NCBI GenBank assembly: GCA_038250235.1
Contig: JBBSCO010000001.1
Coordinates: 70,490-134,489, forward strand
Length of the DNA: 64,000 nt
Direction of reading: 5' to 3'
DNA from: JAAUTS01 sp038250235
GTDB lineage: Bacteria > Verrucomicrobiota > Verrucomicrobiia > Methylacidiphilales > JAAUTS01
Shown here: piece by piece, positions 1 through 8,067 of the stretch
How positions within the stretch are numbered: the stretch's first letter is position 1
Layout of the letters: each line of letters opens with the position of its first letter
Notes under the pieces: generated by a model
Seen by the model: only the letters and a program-made list of their open reading frames with translations
What the model was told of the DNA's origin: nothing
Database searches by the model: none
Made by a program: the position numbers and the translations under genes

Positions 1-912
1 CACGAGCACGCAATCATTCGCGATGAGGAAATTGGCATAGCTGGCAGGTGAGCGGCCAAAGGGACCTTCCACCCATTTGTCAGGCATGGGGAGTTCGATT
101 ACTTCGAAAGGATCGCCATTCTGATCCCGCATGCTGCGGAGTTTGTCGGCATTGGTCTTCAGCGGAGCATAATTCGCGTCGGATTTATCGGTTTCCACCA
201 CGGTCAGGATGCGGGATGGATTGACGAAGCGGGTGATGTCGTCCACATGGCCGTCCGTGTCGTCGCCTTCAATTCCTTCGTCCAGCCAGAGGATGTTGCT
301 CAGGCCCAGGAAACGTTTCAGTTTTTCCTCGATCTGCTCCTGCGTGAGATGCGGATTCCGGTTTTTGTTCAAGAGGCATTGCTTGGTGGTCAGGACGCTG
401 CCCTTGCCATTGACGTCAATGGAGCCGCCTTCGAGGACGAGGTCGTGGCGGATCATGGGAATCTGCAGTAGCCGACTGGCGTGCCGGGGAATGGCATCGT
501 CGTCGTTGTAAGGTTCATATTTTTTCCCCCACGCATTGAAAATGAAATCGTTGGCGATAATCGGCTGTGGGGCCACGGGATTTGTGATAAAGATCGGTCC
601 CGCATCGCGCATCCACGAATCGTTGTAGGGGAAATGACAGATCTGTACGTTGAACCGCTTGCAGCCAGCCTTGCTTAGCTTTTCTTCAAGCAGGTCATCC
701 GACTCGCAGCTTTTAACCAGGACATAGACTTTCTCGTGATGGCTTAAGGCCGATATCATCTGAGCATAGACGTCGCGCGCCTGATCCATGTGTTCGGGCC
801 AGGTCTCGATGTTATCGGGCCAGGCCAGCCAGGTCGCTTCATGCGGCTCCCATTCAGCGGGCATTCGGTAGCCGCTGAAATCAAAAAGTGAGGAGTCGAA
901 AACGGGATTCAT
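1..912 (-). CDS. aguA: Agmatine deiminase, C-terminus beyond window
   Basis: Hydrolyses agmatine to N-carbamoylputrescine and ammonia, the middle step of the arginine-decarboxylase route to putrescine. The reading frame runs open from an ATG at 912 to the window edge (304 residues). It carries the family hallmarks WEPHEATWLAWP near the N-terminus, NDSWMRDAGP, EGGSIDVNG and EGDDTDGHVDDITRF, which hold the guanidine-binding acids and the catalytic His. The catalytic Cys, close to the C-terminus, lies outside the window. The next gene upstream (aguB) is on the same strand and catalyses the next step, which supports the call. A short CGCAAAG-type repeat fills the gap between the two. Family assignment is confident; completeness of the gene cannot be judged. 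Confidence 0.93.
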   Translation of the reverse strand, partial: MNPVFDSSLFDFSGYRMPAEWEPHEATWLAWPDNIETWPEHMDQARDVYAQMISALSHHEKVYVLVKSCESDDLLEEKLSKAGCKRFNVQICHFPYNDSWMRDAGPIFITNPVAPQPIIANDFIFNAWGKKYEPYNDDDAIPRHASRLLQIPMIRHDLVLEGGSIDVNGKGSVLTTKQCLLNKNRNPHLTQEQIEEKLKRFLGLSNILWLDEGIEGDDTDGHVDDITRFVNPSRILTVVETDKSDANYAPLKTNADKLRSMRDQNGDPFEVIELPMPDKWVEGPFGRSPASYANFLIANDCVLV

Positions 913-927
913 GAGAATGGACCCTAG

Positions 928-957
928 CGCAAAGACGCAACGTGGCAAAGGCGCAAG
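928..957. repeat. CGCAAAG-type intergenic repeat, copy A
   Basis: The gap between aguA and aguB contains CGCAAAG-ACGCAACG-TGGCAAAG-GCGCAAG, a run of near-heptameric CGCAAAG-like units. A closely similar run occurs at 25996-26030, also intergenic. Two copies of the same odd pattern in one window suggest a small dispersed repeat family. No coding potential is seen in it. Confidence 0.6.
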
Positions 958-966
958 TTCTTCTAC

Positions 967-1839
967 TCAATCAATGTAACGTTTGGTGATGTCACCGTAA
1001 GCATCAATACGGCGGTCCCGCACGAAAGGCCAGTGGCGGCGTGTGACGTCGACTTCGTTCAATTCGCAGGGAACGATGAGAATTTCTTCCTTGTCCTGCG
1101 ACCCCAATTCAAGGATTTCGCCGAAAGGATCGCAGACAAAGGATCCTCCCCAGAAATCGAGATGTCCTTCCGATCCTACCCGGTTGACTGCTGCCACAAA
1201 CACCCCGTTGGCAATGGCGTGGCTGCGCTGAATGGTCTGCCAGGCATCGGCCTGGCATTTTTTGATTTCAGGTTTTTCGTCGTGGGCCCATCCGATGGCG
1301 GTGGGGTAAAAGAGGATATCGGCTCCTTTAAGGGCCGTGATACGTGCTGCTTCCGGATACCATTGATCCCAGCAGACCAGGACGCCGATATCGGCATAAC
1401 GTGTTTTGAAGGTCTTGAATCCCAAGTCGCCCGGGGTGAAGTAGAATTTTTCAAAAAAGGCGGGGTCTTCCGGGATATGCATTTTCCGGTAAATACCCAG
1501 AAGAGATCCGTCGGCATCCAGGACTGCGGCCGTGTTGTGGTAGAGACCCTTGGCACGTTTTTCGAAGAGGCTGGCAATGATAACAACCTGATGTTCCCTG
1601 GCCACGTTGCTCAAGGCTTCCGTGCTGGGTCCTGGGATGGATTCGGCCAGGTCAAAATGATCATGCTCTTCGGTGCGACAAAAGTATTCCGTGCGAAAAA
1701 GTTCCTGCAAACAGATGATCTGGGCCCCTTTTTCTGCGGCTTTTTTGCAACGCGCAACTGCCTTGGCCAGATTGGCTTGAGGATCAGCAGAACAGGTAAA
1801 TTGAACCAGTCCGACGTTGACGGTGGATGCTTCACTCAT
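967..1839 (-). CDS. aguB: N-carbamoylputrescine amidase
   Basis: Nitrilase-superfamily amidohydrolase of 290 residues, the usual length for AguB. It converts N-carbamoylputrescine to putrescine, CO2 and ammonia in the cytoplasm. The catalytic triad is visible: Glu46 in CLQELF, Lys119 in YRKMHIPED and Cys156 in LVCWDQWYPE. The segment PEDPAFFEKFYFTPGD and the C-terminal RRHWPFVRDRRIDAYGD are typical of plant/bacterial AguB rather than of other nitrilases. It is followed on the same strand by aguA (54 nt gap), so the pair probably forms an operon. The arginine decarboxylase that would feed it is at 22271-24184. Confidence 0.95.
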   Translation of the reverse strand: MSEASTVNVGLVQFTCSADPQANLAKAVARCKKAAEKGAQIICLQELFRTEYFCRTEEHDHFDLAESIPGPSTEALSNVAREHQVVIIASLFEKRAKGLYHNTAAVLDADGSLLGIYRKMHIPEDPAFFEKFYFTPGDLGFKTFKTRYADIGVLVCWDQWYPEAARITALKGADILFYPTAIGWAHDEKPEIKKCQADAWQTIQRSHAIANGVFVAAVNRVGSEGHLDFWGGSFVCDPFGEILELGSQDKEEILIVPCELNEVDVTRRHWPFVRDRRIDAYGDITKRYID

Positions 1840-1912
1840 GGCTAAATGGTTAAACCCTGAATTCTATTCGACAAGCCCTCATTTGGGCCGGGGGGGACTT
1901 TTTACCTGAACG

Positions 1913-2983
1913 TCACTCTGACCCGGCTTTCAGGGCCCAACGCAGCTTGGTGGAACTGGCCCGGGGATTTTGTCTGCATTCCTCTGGACCGGGGCGGGTA
2001 ACTTCATCGGAAATGTCCGAATAGAGACCTTGATGCAGGCCTTGTTGAAAAGCCTTTTTTACGCGGCGATCTTCGCCGGAATGAAAGGTCAGAATCACAA
2101 CCTTTCCTCCGGGTTTAAGGCAGTCCGGCAGATGTTTAAGCAGGGTTTCCAGAGCGGCGAACTCCTGGTTTACTTCGATGCGGAGTGCCTGAAAAACCCG
2201 GCGTATAGAGAGGGTTCTTTCCTCTTCAGGAAGGGTTCCCAGCACCTGCTGAAGTGCTGTGGCCAACTCGGTTGTACGGGCGAAGACTTTTCCGTGTAGC
2301 TTCTGGCTGAGGCGTTGAGCATGGGGTTCGTCGGCATTGTCCTGGAAGATCCGGCATAACTCCTCGGCAGTGCAGTCTTGCAGCAGACGGGATGCGGGGA
2401 TGCCTTTGTCAGGATTCATGCGCATGTCCAAAGGTCCCTCCCATTTGACTGAAAAACCACGGTCTGGAGTATCCAGTTGCATGGAGGAAACCCCAAGGTC
2501 AGCGAAGATTCCATCAACCCCCTTCAGGTTGTCCCAGGCCAGTGCACGCCGGATACCGGCAAAATTGCTGCGTAGCACCTTGAACGTGTCAGGACCATAG
2601 CCTGCTTCGCGCAGACGCGCTTCCGTTTTCGGTTGCTCCAGGGGATCGACATCCATCCCAATGAGCAGGCCTCCCGGCTGGATACGGGAAAGGATTTCCC
2701 GGGCATGGCCTCCGTACCCCAGTGTGCAGTCCACATAGGTTTTCCCGGGCGAGGGAGCCAAAATTCCCAGGATCTCCTTTACCATGATAGGAATATGGGT
2801 GCCGGCGGGGGTTTTACCGGAGGCGATGACTTTGGCCACGGTTTCTGGATATTGTTCAGGACGGTGTTCCTTGTATTTTTCTTCGAATTTCCTGGGATTT
2901 TTTCCGGAGTAACGGGGCCGCCGTTTCCTGACCGGGTTCACGGCTGGATCGGGCAGAGGATCAGGATTGAAAGAGTTGCTCAC
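1913..2983 (-). CDS. rsmH: 16S rRNA (cytosine1402-N4)-methyltransferase RsmH
   Basis: S-adenosylmethionine-dependent methyltransferase acting on C1402 of 16S rRNA (356 residues, against about 310 in many bacteria). The extra length is a basic N-terminal extension (about residues 1-60, KRRPRYSGKNPRKFEEKYK). The conserved start of the domain is HIPIMVKEIL, followed by the SAM loop VDCTLGYGGHAREIL, FADLGVSSMQLD and GFSVKWEGPLDMRM; VILTFHSGEDRRVK is near the C-terminus. The start is GTG and overlaps the TGA of the upstream MazG-like gene by four bases (GTGA), so the two are probably translationally coupled. In many bacteria this gene heads the division/cell-wall cluster, but here no ftsL or penicillin-binding-protein gene follows it in the window. 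Confidence 0.96.
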   Translation of the reverse strand: MSNSFNPDPLPDPAVNPVRKRRPRYSGKNPRKFEEKYKEHRPEQYPETVAKVIASGKTPAGTHIPIMVKEILGILAPSPGKTYVDCTLGYGGHAREILSRIQPGGLLIGMDVDPLEQPKTEARLREAGYGPDTFKVLRSNFAGIRRALAWDNLKGVDGIFADLGVSSMQLDTPDRGFSVKWEGPLDMRMNPDKGIPASRLLQDCTAEELCRIFQDNADEPHAQRLSQKLHGKVFARTTELATALQQVLGTLPEEERTLSIRRVFQALRIEVNQEFAALETLLKHLPDCLKPGGKVVILTFHSGEDRRVKKAFQQGLHQGLYSDISDEVTRPGPEECRQNPRASSTKLRWALKAGSE

Positions 2984-3327
2984 AGTTCGTTGTATTTTTT
3001 GTTGGAATCTTTGGCTTTGTCCACGGGATAACGCTGCTCGTTCCTCTCCAGTTTTTGCAGGATGGCGTTTTCAAGATCCACACCGCTGTTATGGGCCATT
3101 TCAAACAAAAGAATTGCGATGTCCGCCATTTCCGAGGCGATTTCCTCTTTTTTCTGTAATACTCGTTGCTCAGACTGGCTTGGATCCTGCCAAACAAAAT
3201 GCTGGAGCAGCTCTGAGGCTTCTACGGAGATGGCGACGGCCATTTCCTTGGGCCCGTGATAAATCTTCCAATTACGGGCGTCACGGAAACTCAGGATACG
3301 TGAGGTTAGACATGGGATAGTGGACAT
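2980..3327 (-). CDS. MazG-like nucleotide pyrophosphohydrolase
   Basis: Small (115 residue) all-alpha NTP pyrophosphohydrolase of the MazG/dCTPase (RS21-C6) type. These enzymes remove pyrophosphate from non-canonical or excess dNTPs. The metal-binding signature is visible as EASELLQHFVW, then EEIASEMADIAILLFEMA, which supplies the ExxE and ExxD helices. I chose the ATG at 3327 (MSTIPCLTSRILSFRDARNW). A longer frame reaching a TTG at 3417 adds 30 residues with no family resemblance. The stop overlaps the rsmH start by four bases. The exact nucleotide substrate cannot be read from sequence. Confidence 0.85.
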   Translation of the reverse strand: MSTIPCLTSRILSFRDARNWKIYHGPKEMAVAISVEASELLQHFVWQDPSQSEQRVLQKKEEIASEMADIAILLFEMAHNSGVDLENAILQKLERNEQRYPVDKAKDSNKKYNEL

Positions 3328-3510
3328 CGGCAATAACTTTGGAGAAGAGCGGGGGGCTTGAAAATCTTTAATCGCGGGGAACTTTTGCCCTTGTGGCTCG
3401 ACAAGCTGCCCTTTCAATGTTAATAAAGTACGACTTTTTTCGTAAAAAGGATTCAGTGCAAGCCCGAAACCTGCTTCATAATACTTGAATTCAGTTTCCG
3501 GTGGCTCTGA

Positions 3511-6018
3511 ATGGGTATTGAGGGTATGAAAAAATCAAGGGGTAAAAAGGGTTCCCTGTCCTACGGGTGGATTGTCTGCCTGGCTTTGTTGTCCGGTTGG
3601 GCTTCCCAACTGAGGGGAGATATTGTCCTCAGCAAGGCCGAACAGGAATTTCTCAAAAAGCATCCCGTCATAACCTTTGTCAGTCAGGAGAATTATCCGC
3701 CTTTTGAGTTTCTCGACACAGACGGGCAGAGTACCGGGATTTGTGTTGAGCTGGTACGCTGGATGGGTGCGGAGATCGGATTTACCCCGCGTTTTACCCA
3801 CACCAATCTTCTCGAGGCCCAGAAAAACGTGTTGCTGGGACACGCCGATGTATTAACCAGTCTTTTTTACTCCGAAGAACGGAAAAGCCGCTTCGACTTC
3901 ACCGAGGTCATAGTCAATGTTCCGGCCTCCATCTTTGTCCCTGTTTCGACTCCTGATATCGAAAATGGAGTGCATCTGACAAACAAGATCATCGCAATGC
4001 AGCGGGGTGATTATGCGGAGGAGTTTCTCAAGAAAAACAAGATCCCTGTTAGAATCGTTTACTCCAAGGATTTTGCAGGTGCCCTTGAACTGGTGTTGAA
4101 AGGAAAAGCTGAGGCCATGATCGGGGATGAACAGATTGTCCTCTTTGAGGCGACCGGGGCCAAATTGAATGCCAAATTCAAGATCGTTGGAAAACCACTT
4201 TATGAGGGCATTAACTGCATGGCTGTCAAAAGAGGGAACGAGGTTCTGCTGGGAATACTGAACAAAGGTATTCATGAGGCCAAAAAGCGTGGTATTTTTG
4301 ACCAGATCTACCGCAAGTGGTTGGGAACCAATCCGGTGTCTGAAGAAAGTTTTTTCGAACGAAAACGCTCGGAAATCATTTTTGTGGCGGTGCTGCTTGT
4401 GGTGGTTCTCCTGATCGTGGCCGGATGGAACATTCAGCTCAGGATGATGGTCAGTCTGAGAACCATGGAGGTCAAAAAACGCGAATCGGCCTATCGCGCA
4501 CTGACGGAAAATTCCATGGATCTGATTATTCGGCACGATCAGTCGCTGCAGATTATCTATGTCAACCTTGCGGCTGCCCGCTTTGTCGACAACAGGGTTC
4601 GTGATTTACATAATGTCACCCTGCATCAGGCCGGCTTCACCCTGGAAATGGCCAAAGAATGGGAGGAGGGGATACGGGAGGTGTTCACGACGAACAGGGC
4701 CAGGCGTCTTTTACTGGAGAGTTATTCCGGCAAGGACAAACTCTGGCTCGATTGTCGGCTGGTTCCGGAGTTTGGAGCGCAGAACCAGGTGGAAACGGTT
4801 CTCAGTACCTGCCGGGATATCACAGAAACGAAGAAAGCAGAGGAAGACCGCCGCATTTTGGAACTACAGATGCAGCAGGCCCAAAAGCTGGAGAGCCTCG
4901 GGGTCATGGCGGGTGGAATTGCCCATGATTTCAACAATCTCTTAACCATCATCCGTGGAAATGCGGAGCTGGCCTTGATGGAGGTGTCACAGGATGCACC
5001 ATCCCGGCCTTTCCTGTTGTCGATCGATGAGACGACACAGAGGGCCGCCGATCTTTGTTCGCAACTTCTCGCCTACACGGGCAAGGCAAAATTTGTCACC
5101 AAATCCATTGATTTGAACGCGCTTCTTCATGAGACCATGGATCTTCTTGTAGTTTCGCTGGCCAAGCGTGCCTCGTTGGATCTTCGACTGAAGGACCGGC
5201 TTCCCCTGATTGAAGGCGACCAGACCCAAATTCAACAGATCCTGATGAATTTGGTTCTGAATGCAGCTGAAGCGGTGGAAGAAAAGCACGGCCTTGTTGT
5301 CATCGAGACAGGCTTTGAGAATTGTGAAACCTCGTTTATCCAGAACATCAGTGCAGGCTCCACTCTTACCTCCGGAACCTATGTTTACTTTAAAATCCTT
5401 GATAATGGCTGCGGTATGAGCGAACAGACCATGTCCCGCATCTTTGATCCGTTTTTCACGACCAAATTTACCGGGCGGGGTTTGGGTCTGGCCGCGGTGC
5501 TTGGGATTGTCAAAAGTCATAGCGGTTTTTTACGAGCCCTAAGCACTTTTGGGGAAGGTTCGGAATTTACCGTCTGGCTACCAACAATAGAAAATCAGAC
5601 ACCGGGGGTAAAAATAGTTGGGAATGTTATTCAGCAGGCTTGGCGGGGAAAAGGGATGATCTTATTGGCCGATGATGAAATTTCCGTGCAACGGGTCACC
5701 CGTCGCCTACTGGAAAAGGCGGGTTTTGATGTAATTGTGGCGGCGAATGGGAAGGAAGCGGTCGAACTTTATACTCAGCACCGCCAAAAGCTTGTCTTGG
5801 TTCTTTTGGATCTGACCATGCCGGTAATGGACGGGATCGAAGCGATGCGAAAGATGAGAGAAATTCAGCCAGACATCAAAGTCATCCTTTCCAGCGGCTA
5901 CCATGAGTTGGAGGCCAAAGCATTGTTGAAGACAAACGAGCTGCCCCGGGCTTTTTTGGAGAAGCCCTATTCCTTCAACGACCTGCTGAAAACCCTGCGC
6001 ATGGCTATCGAGGAGTAG
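3511..6018 (+). CDS. Hybrid sensor histidine kinase with periplasmic solute-binding sensor
   Basis: An 835-residue membrane sensor. In order: a signal/anchor segment (about 14-35), a bacterial extracellular solute-binding domain family 3 (about 43-276, beginning HPVITFVSQENYPPFEFLD), a transmembrane helix (about 290-310, IIFVAVLLVVVLLIVAGW), a PAS domain (about 325-440), a HisKA domain with phospho-acceptor His472 in GGIAHDFNNLL, an HATPase domain with DNGCGMSE and GRGLGLAAVLGI, and a C-terminal receiver with Asp767 in LVLLDLTMPVMDG. It probably senses a periplasmic amino-acid-like ligand. No separate response regulator is adjacent, so output may go through a phosphorelay elsewhere. A second in-frame ATG at 3526, preceded by GAGGG, is an equally plausible start. 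Confidence 0.93.
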   Translation: MGIEGMKKSRGKKGSLSYGWIVCLALLSGWASQLRGDIVLSKAEQEFLKKHPVITFVSQENYPPFEFLDTDGQSTGICVELVRWMGAEIGFTPRFTHTNLLEAQKNVLLGHADVLTSLFYSEERKSRFDFTEVIVNVPASIFVPVSTPDIENGVHLTNKIIAMQRGDYAEEFLKKNKIPVRIVYSKDFAGALELVLKGKAEAMIGDEQIVLFEATGAKLNAKFKIVGKPLYEGINCMAVKRGNEVLLGILNKGIHEAKKRGIFDQIYRKWLGTNPVSEESFFERKRSEIIFVAVLLVVVLLIVAGWNIQLRMMVSLRTMEVKKRESAYRALTENSMDLIIRHDQSLQIIYVNLAAARFVDNRVRDLHNVTLHQAGFTLEMAKEWEEGIREVFTTNRARRLLLESYSGKDKLWLDCRLVPEFGAQNQVETVLSTCRDITETKKAEEDRRILELQMQQAQKLESLGVMAGGIAHDFNNLLTIIRGNAELALMEVSQDAPSRPFLLSIDETTQRAADLCSQLLAYTGKAKFVTKSIDLNALLHETMDLLVVSLAKRASLDLRLKDRLPLIEGDQTQIQQILMNLVLNAAEAVEEKHGLVVIETGFENCETSFIQNISAGSTLTSGTYVYFKILDNGCGMSEQTMSRIFDPFFTTKFTGRGLGLAAVLGIVKSHSGFLRALSTFGEGSEFTVWLPTIENQTPGVKIVGNVIQQAWRGKGMILLADDEISVQRVTRRLLEKAGFDVIVAANGKEAVELYTQHRQKLVLVLLDLTMPVMDGIEAMRKMREIQPDIKVILSSGYHELEAKALLKTNELPRAFLEKPYSFNDLLKTLRMAIEE

Positions 6019-6105
6019 GCTTCTTCCTTTGAGTCTTCAGTTTAAGACATACTTCTTAAGGGCGGGGCTTGGCATTTGTCGGAAATATGGGAGAGTGAGT
6101 AGCAG

Positions 6106-7272
6106 ATGCCCATTGACTTCAACCTCTACTCCGCCCTGATCCACCGGCCCGGGAAGCAGGGCTGTTTTTACGGTTTCAAGGATGCGGATGAGGAACTGGT
6201 AGGATCTCCAGACGATTGGCCGCTCCTTGAGGAGAAACTGAAGCATTATCAGGTTCCTGGTCACGACCGCATGCATCCCCCAGGAGCTGCCGTGGGCCAT
6301 TTCAATTACGAGGGCGGGTTCCGCTTCCGCTTTTACCGCGAGCTCGAAGTGTTATCGACGGATTCCGTCTATGTGCCGACCAAACAACTCCAGGAAGGCA
6401 CCAACTTTTTAGCTTCCAAGTGGGAAACATCCCATGAACTGAATGATTACAGCCGCATGGTGGAGTCGGCCAAAGAGTCCATCCGCCAGGGTGACATCTA
6501 TCAGGTTAATCTGGCCCGGAAATTTGAGCTGCCTGTGGAGAACTGGAACTCCGAACATTTTTTCAAAAGCCTTTGGCATACCACCCGCGCACCTTATGCC
6601 GGCTTTTTGCGCTATCAGGATACCGAACTTTATGCGGCCTCCCCCGAGCTTTTTTTAAGCATTCAAGGCAGGCGTATCACAAGCCAGCCCATCAAGGGAA
6701 CCCGTCCACGCGGAACTGATGCCATGGATGACCGGCGGAACGCGCTGGAGCTGGCAACCAATGCCAAGGAAGTAGCGGAACTGATCATGATCACCGATCT
6801 TATTCGCAACGACCTTGGTTCCATATGCGACTACGGAAGCGTGGAAGTTAAAGAGTTGGTGCGTTGCAGGACTTATTCGCATGTTTTCCATCTGGTTTCC
6901 ACTGTGGCTGGACGTATACGGGATGAACACTCTCATCTACAGGCAGTTCAGGCCTGTTTCCCGGGAGGCTCCATCACCGGTGCCCCCAAACTTAGGGCCA
7001 TGGACGTGATCCGCGAGTTGGAGGGAAGGACAAGAGGCTTTTACACCGGGGCTTTCGGTTATTTCGGGTTTGACGGCTCGGTTCAACTGGCAATGTCCAT
7101 CAGAACCTGCGAGCACCGGGGCGGCAGCCTTTCGTTCTGGACCGGCAGCGGTATTACGATCGATTCCGATCCGGTCAAAGAATTTGAGGAAACCAATTAC
7201 AAGGCCCGTGCCATGCAGGACGCCTATCAACTGTATCAAAACACCCGGCCGGCGGGAGTTTCCGTCCCGTGA
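6106..7272 (+). CDS. pabB: Aminodeoxychorismate synthase component I
   Basis: Chorismate-binding enzyme (388 residues) that aminates chorismate to 4-amino-4-deoxychorismate for p-aminobenzoate and folate synthesis. Family motifs are QPIKGTRPRG, the NAKEVAELIMITDLIRNDLG helix, the CRTYSHVFHLVSTVAG segment, PGGSITGAPKLRAMDVI, and the C-terminal TGSGITIDSDPVKEFEET. It lacks the long N-terminal domain of many TrpE proteins, and the immediate partner is an aminotransferase class IV lyase. Both points favour PabB over anthranilate synthase. The stop codon overlaps the GTG start of pabC. The glutamine amidotransferase subunit (PabA/TrpG) is not in the window. Confidence 0.92.
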   Translation: MPIDFNLYSALIHRPGKQGCFYGFKDADEELVGSPDDWPLLEEKLKHYQVPGHDRMHPPGAAVGHFNYEGGFRFRFYRELEVLSTDSVYVPTKQLQEGTNFLASKWETSHELNDYSRMVESAKESIRQGDIYQVNLARKFELPVENWNSEHFFKSLWHTTRAPYAGFLRYQDTELYAASPELFLSIQGRRITSQPIKGTRPRGTDAMDDRRNALELATNAKEVAELIMITDLIRNDLGSICDYGSVEVKELVRCRTYSHVFHLVSTVAGRIRDEHSHLQAVQACFPGGSITGAPKLRAMDVIRELEGRTRGFYTGAFGYFGFDGSVQLAMSIRTCEHRGGSLSFWTGSGITIDSDPVKEFEETNYKARAMQDAYQLYQNTRPAGVSVP

Positions 7273-8000
7273 CCGTTCCGTTCATTCCTATTGATGATCC
7301 CGGATTTCGCTGGGGATATGGCGTCTTTGAGACCATCAAAGTGCAGAATGGAATCGCGCTTTTCCACCAGATGCACCTGGAGAACATGTCAGAATCCGCA
7401 CATGCAATGGGTCTGCGCCAGCCTTGCTTCGAGCGATGGAAAAAGGCCCCGGAAGGTCACGGTGTCTGGCGTTGGTACCTGACCCCCAAAATCGAAGAAA
7501 GCACTTGGGAAAAGGGTTATCCTACCCATAAAGAAAGTTTCAGCGTCCACTTGTCGGAATTGACCCTGCACAGCCAAAGCTGGGAAGCACGCTACAAAAC
7601 GCTTTCCTACCTTCTACGTTACCAGGCACGAAAAGTCATGATGGACGCCGACCATGACGAAGCCGTGTTAATGAATGAAAAAAAAGAACTGGCGTCGACC
7701 TGCATGTCCAACCTGTTCTGGGTCAGTAATGGCAAAGTCTTCACCCCATCTCTGTCCTGTGGCTGCCGTGACGGCGTGGTACGCCGCTGGGTTATGGAAA
7801 GCTGGGCGGGAGAACTTGAAGAGGGAGCCTTCGGTCCGGAAGAATTGTTCCGTGCAGACGAAATTTTCCTAACCAACAGCCTCATCGGAATCATGCCGGT
7901 TTCATCGTGGCAGGGGAAAAATGTTTCAGGCCGCAAAGTCATTGTCCAACTCCAAGATTTATATCAGGCAAGTTGTAATCAGACGGCAGGCCTTTTATAG
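7269..8000 (+). CDS. pabC: Aminotransferase class IV, probable aminodeoxychorismate lyase
   Basis: Pyridoxal-phosphate enzyme of fold type IV (243 residues). It probably releases pyruvate from aminodeoxychorismate to give p-aminobenzoate. Family features are FRWGYGVFETIKV at the N-terminus, the predicted PLP-binding lysine in YKTLSYL, DEAVLMNEKKELASTCMSNLFWV, and the C-terminal ADEIFLTNSLIGIMPV. The GTG start lies within the last codons of pabB (GTGA), which indicates translational coupling and strengthens the lyase call over a D-amino-acid or branched-chain aminotransferase. It ends 67 nt from the stop of the convergent proS gene. Confidence 0.85.
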   Translation: MTVPFIPIDDPGFRWGYGVFETIKVQNGIALFHQMHLENMSESAHAMGLRQPCFERWKKAPEGHGVWRWYLTPKIEESTWEKGYPTHKESFSVHLSELTLHSQSWEARYKTLSYLLRYQARKVMMDADHDEAVLMNEKKELASTCMSNLFWVSNGKVFTPSLSCGCRDGVVRRWVMESWAGELEEGAFGPEELFRADEIFLTNSLIGIMPVSSWQGKNVSGRKVIVQLQDLYQASCNQTAGLL

Positions 8001-8067
8001 AACAACGGGCGGGATACCGGTACTCCGTTTGCTTCACGTCTGACTTCTAACTTCTGAGGCAGGCGTA

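Noticed and set aside
3434..3449. CTTTTT-TCGT-AAAAAG inverted repeat before the sensor kinase
   Set aside because: Pure A/T stem of six pairs, likely fortuitous; no neighbouring operator feature.
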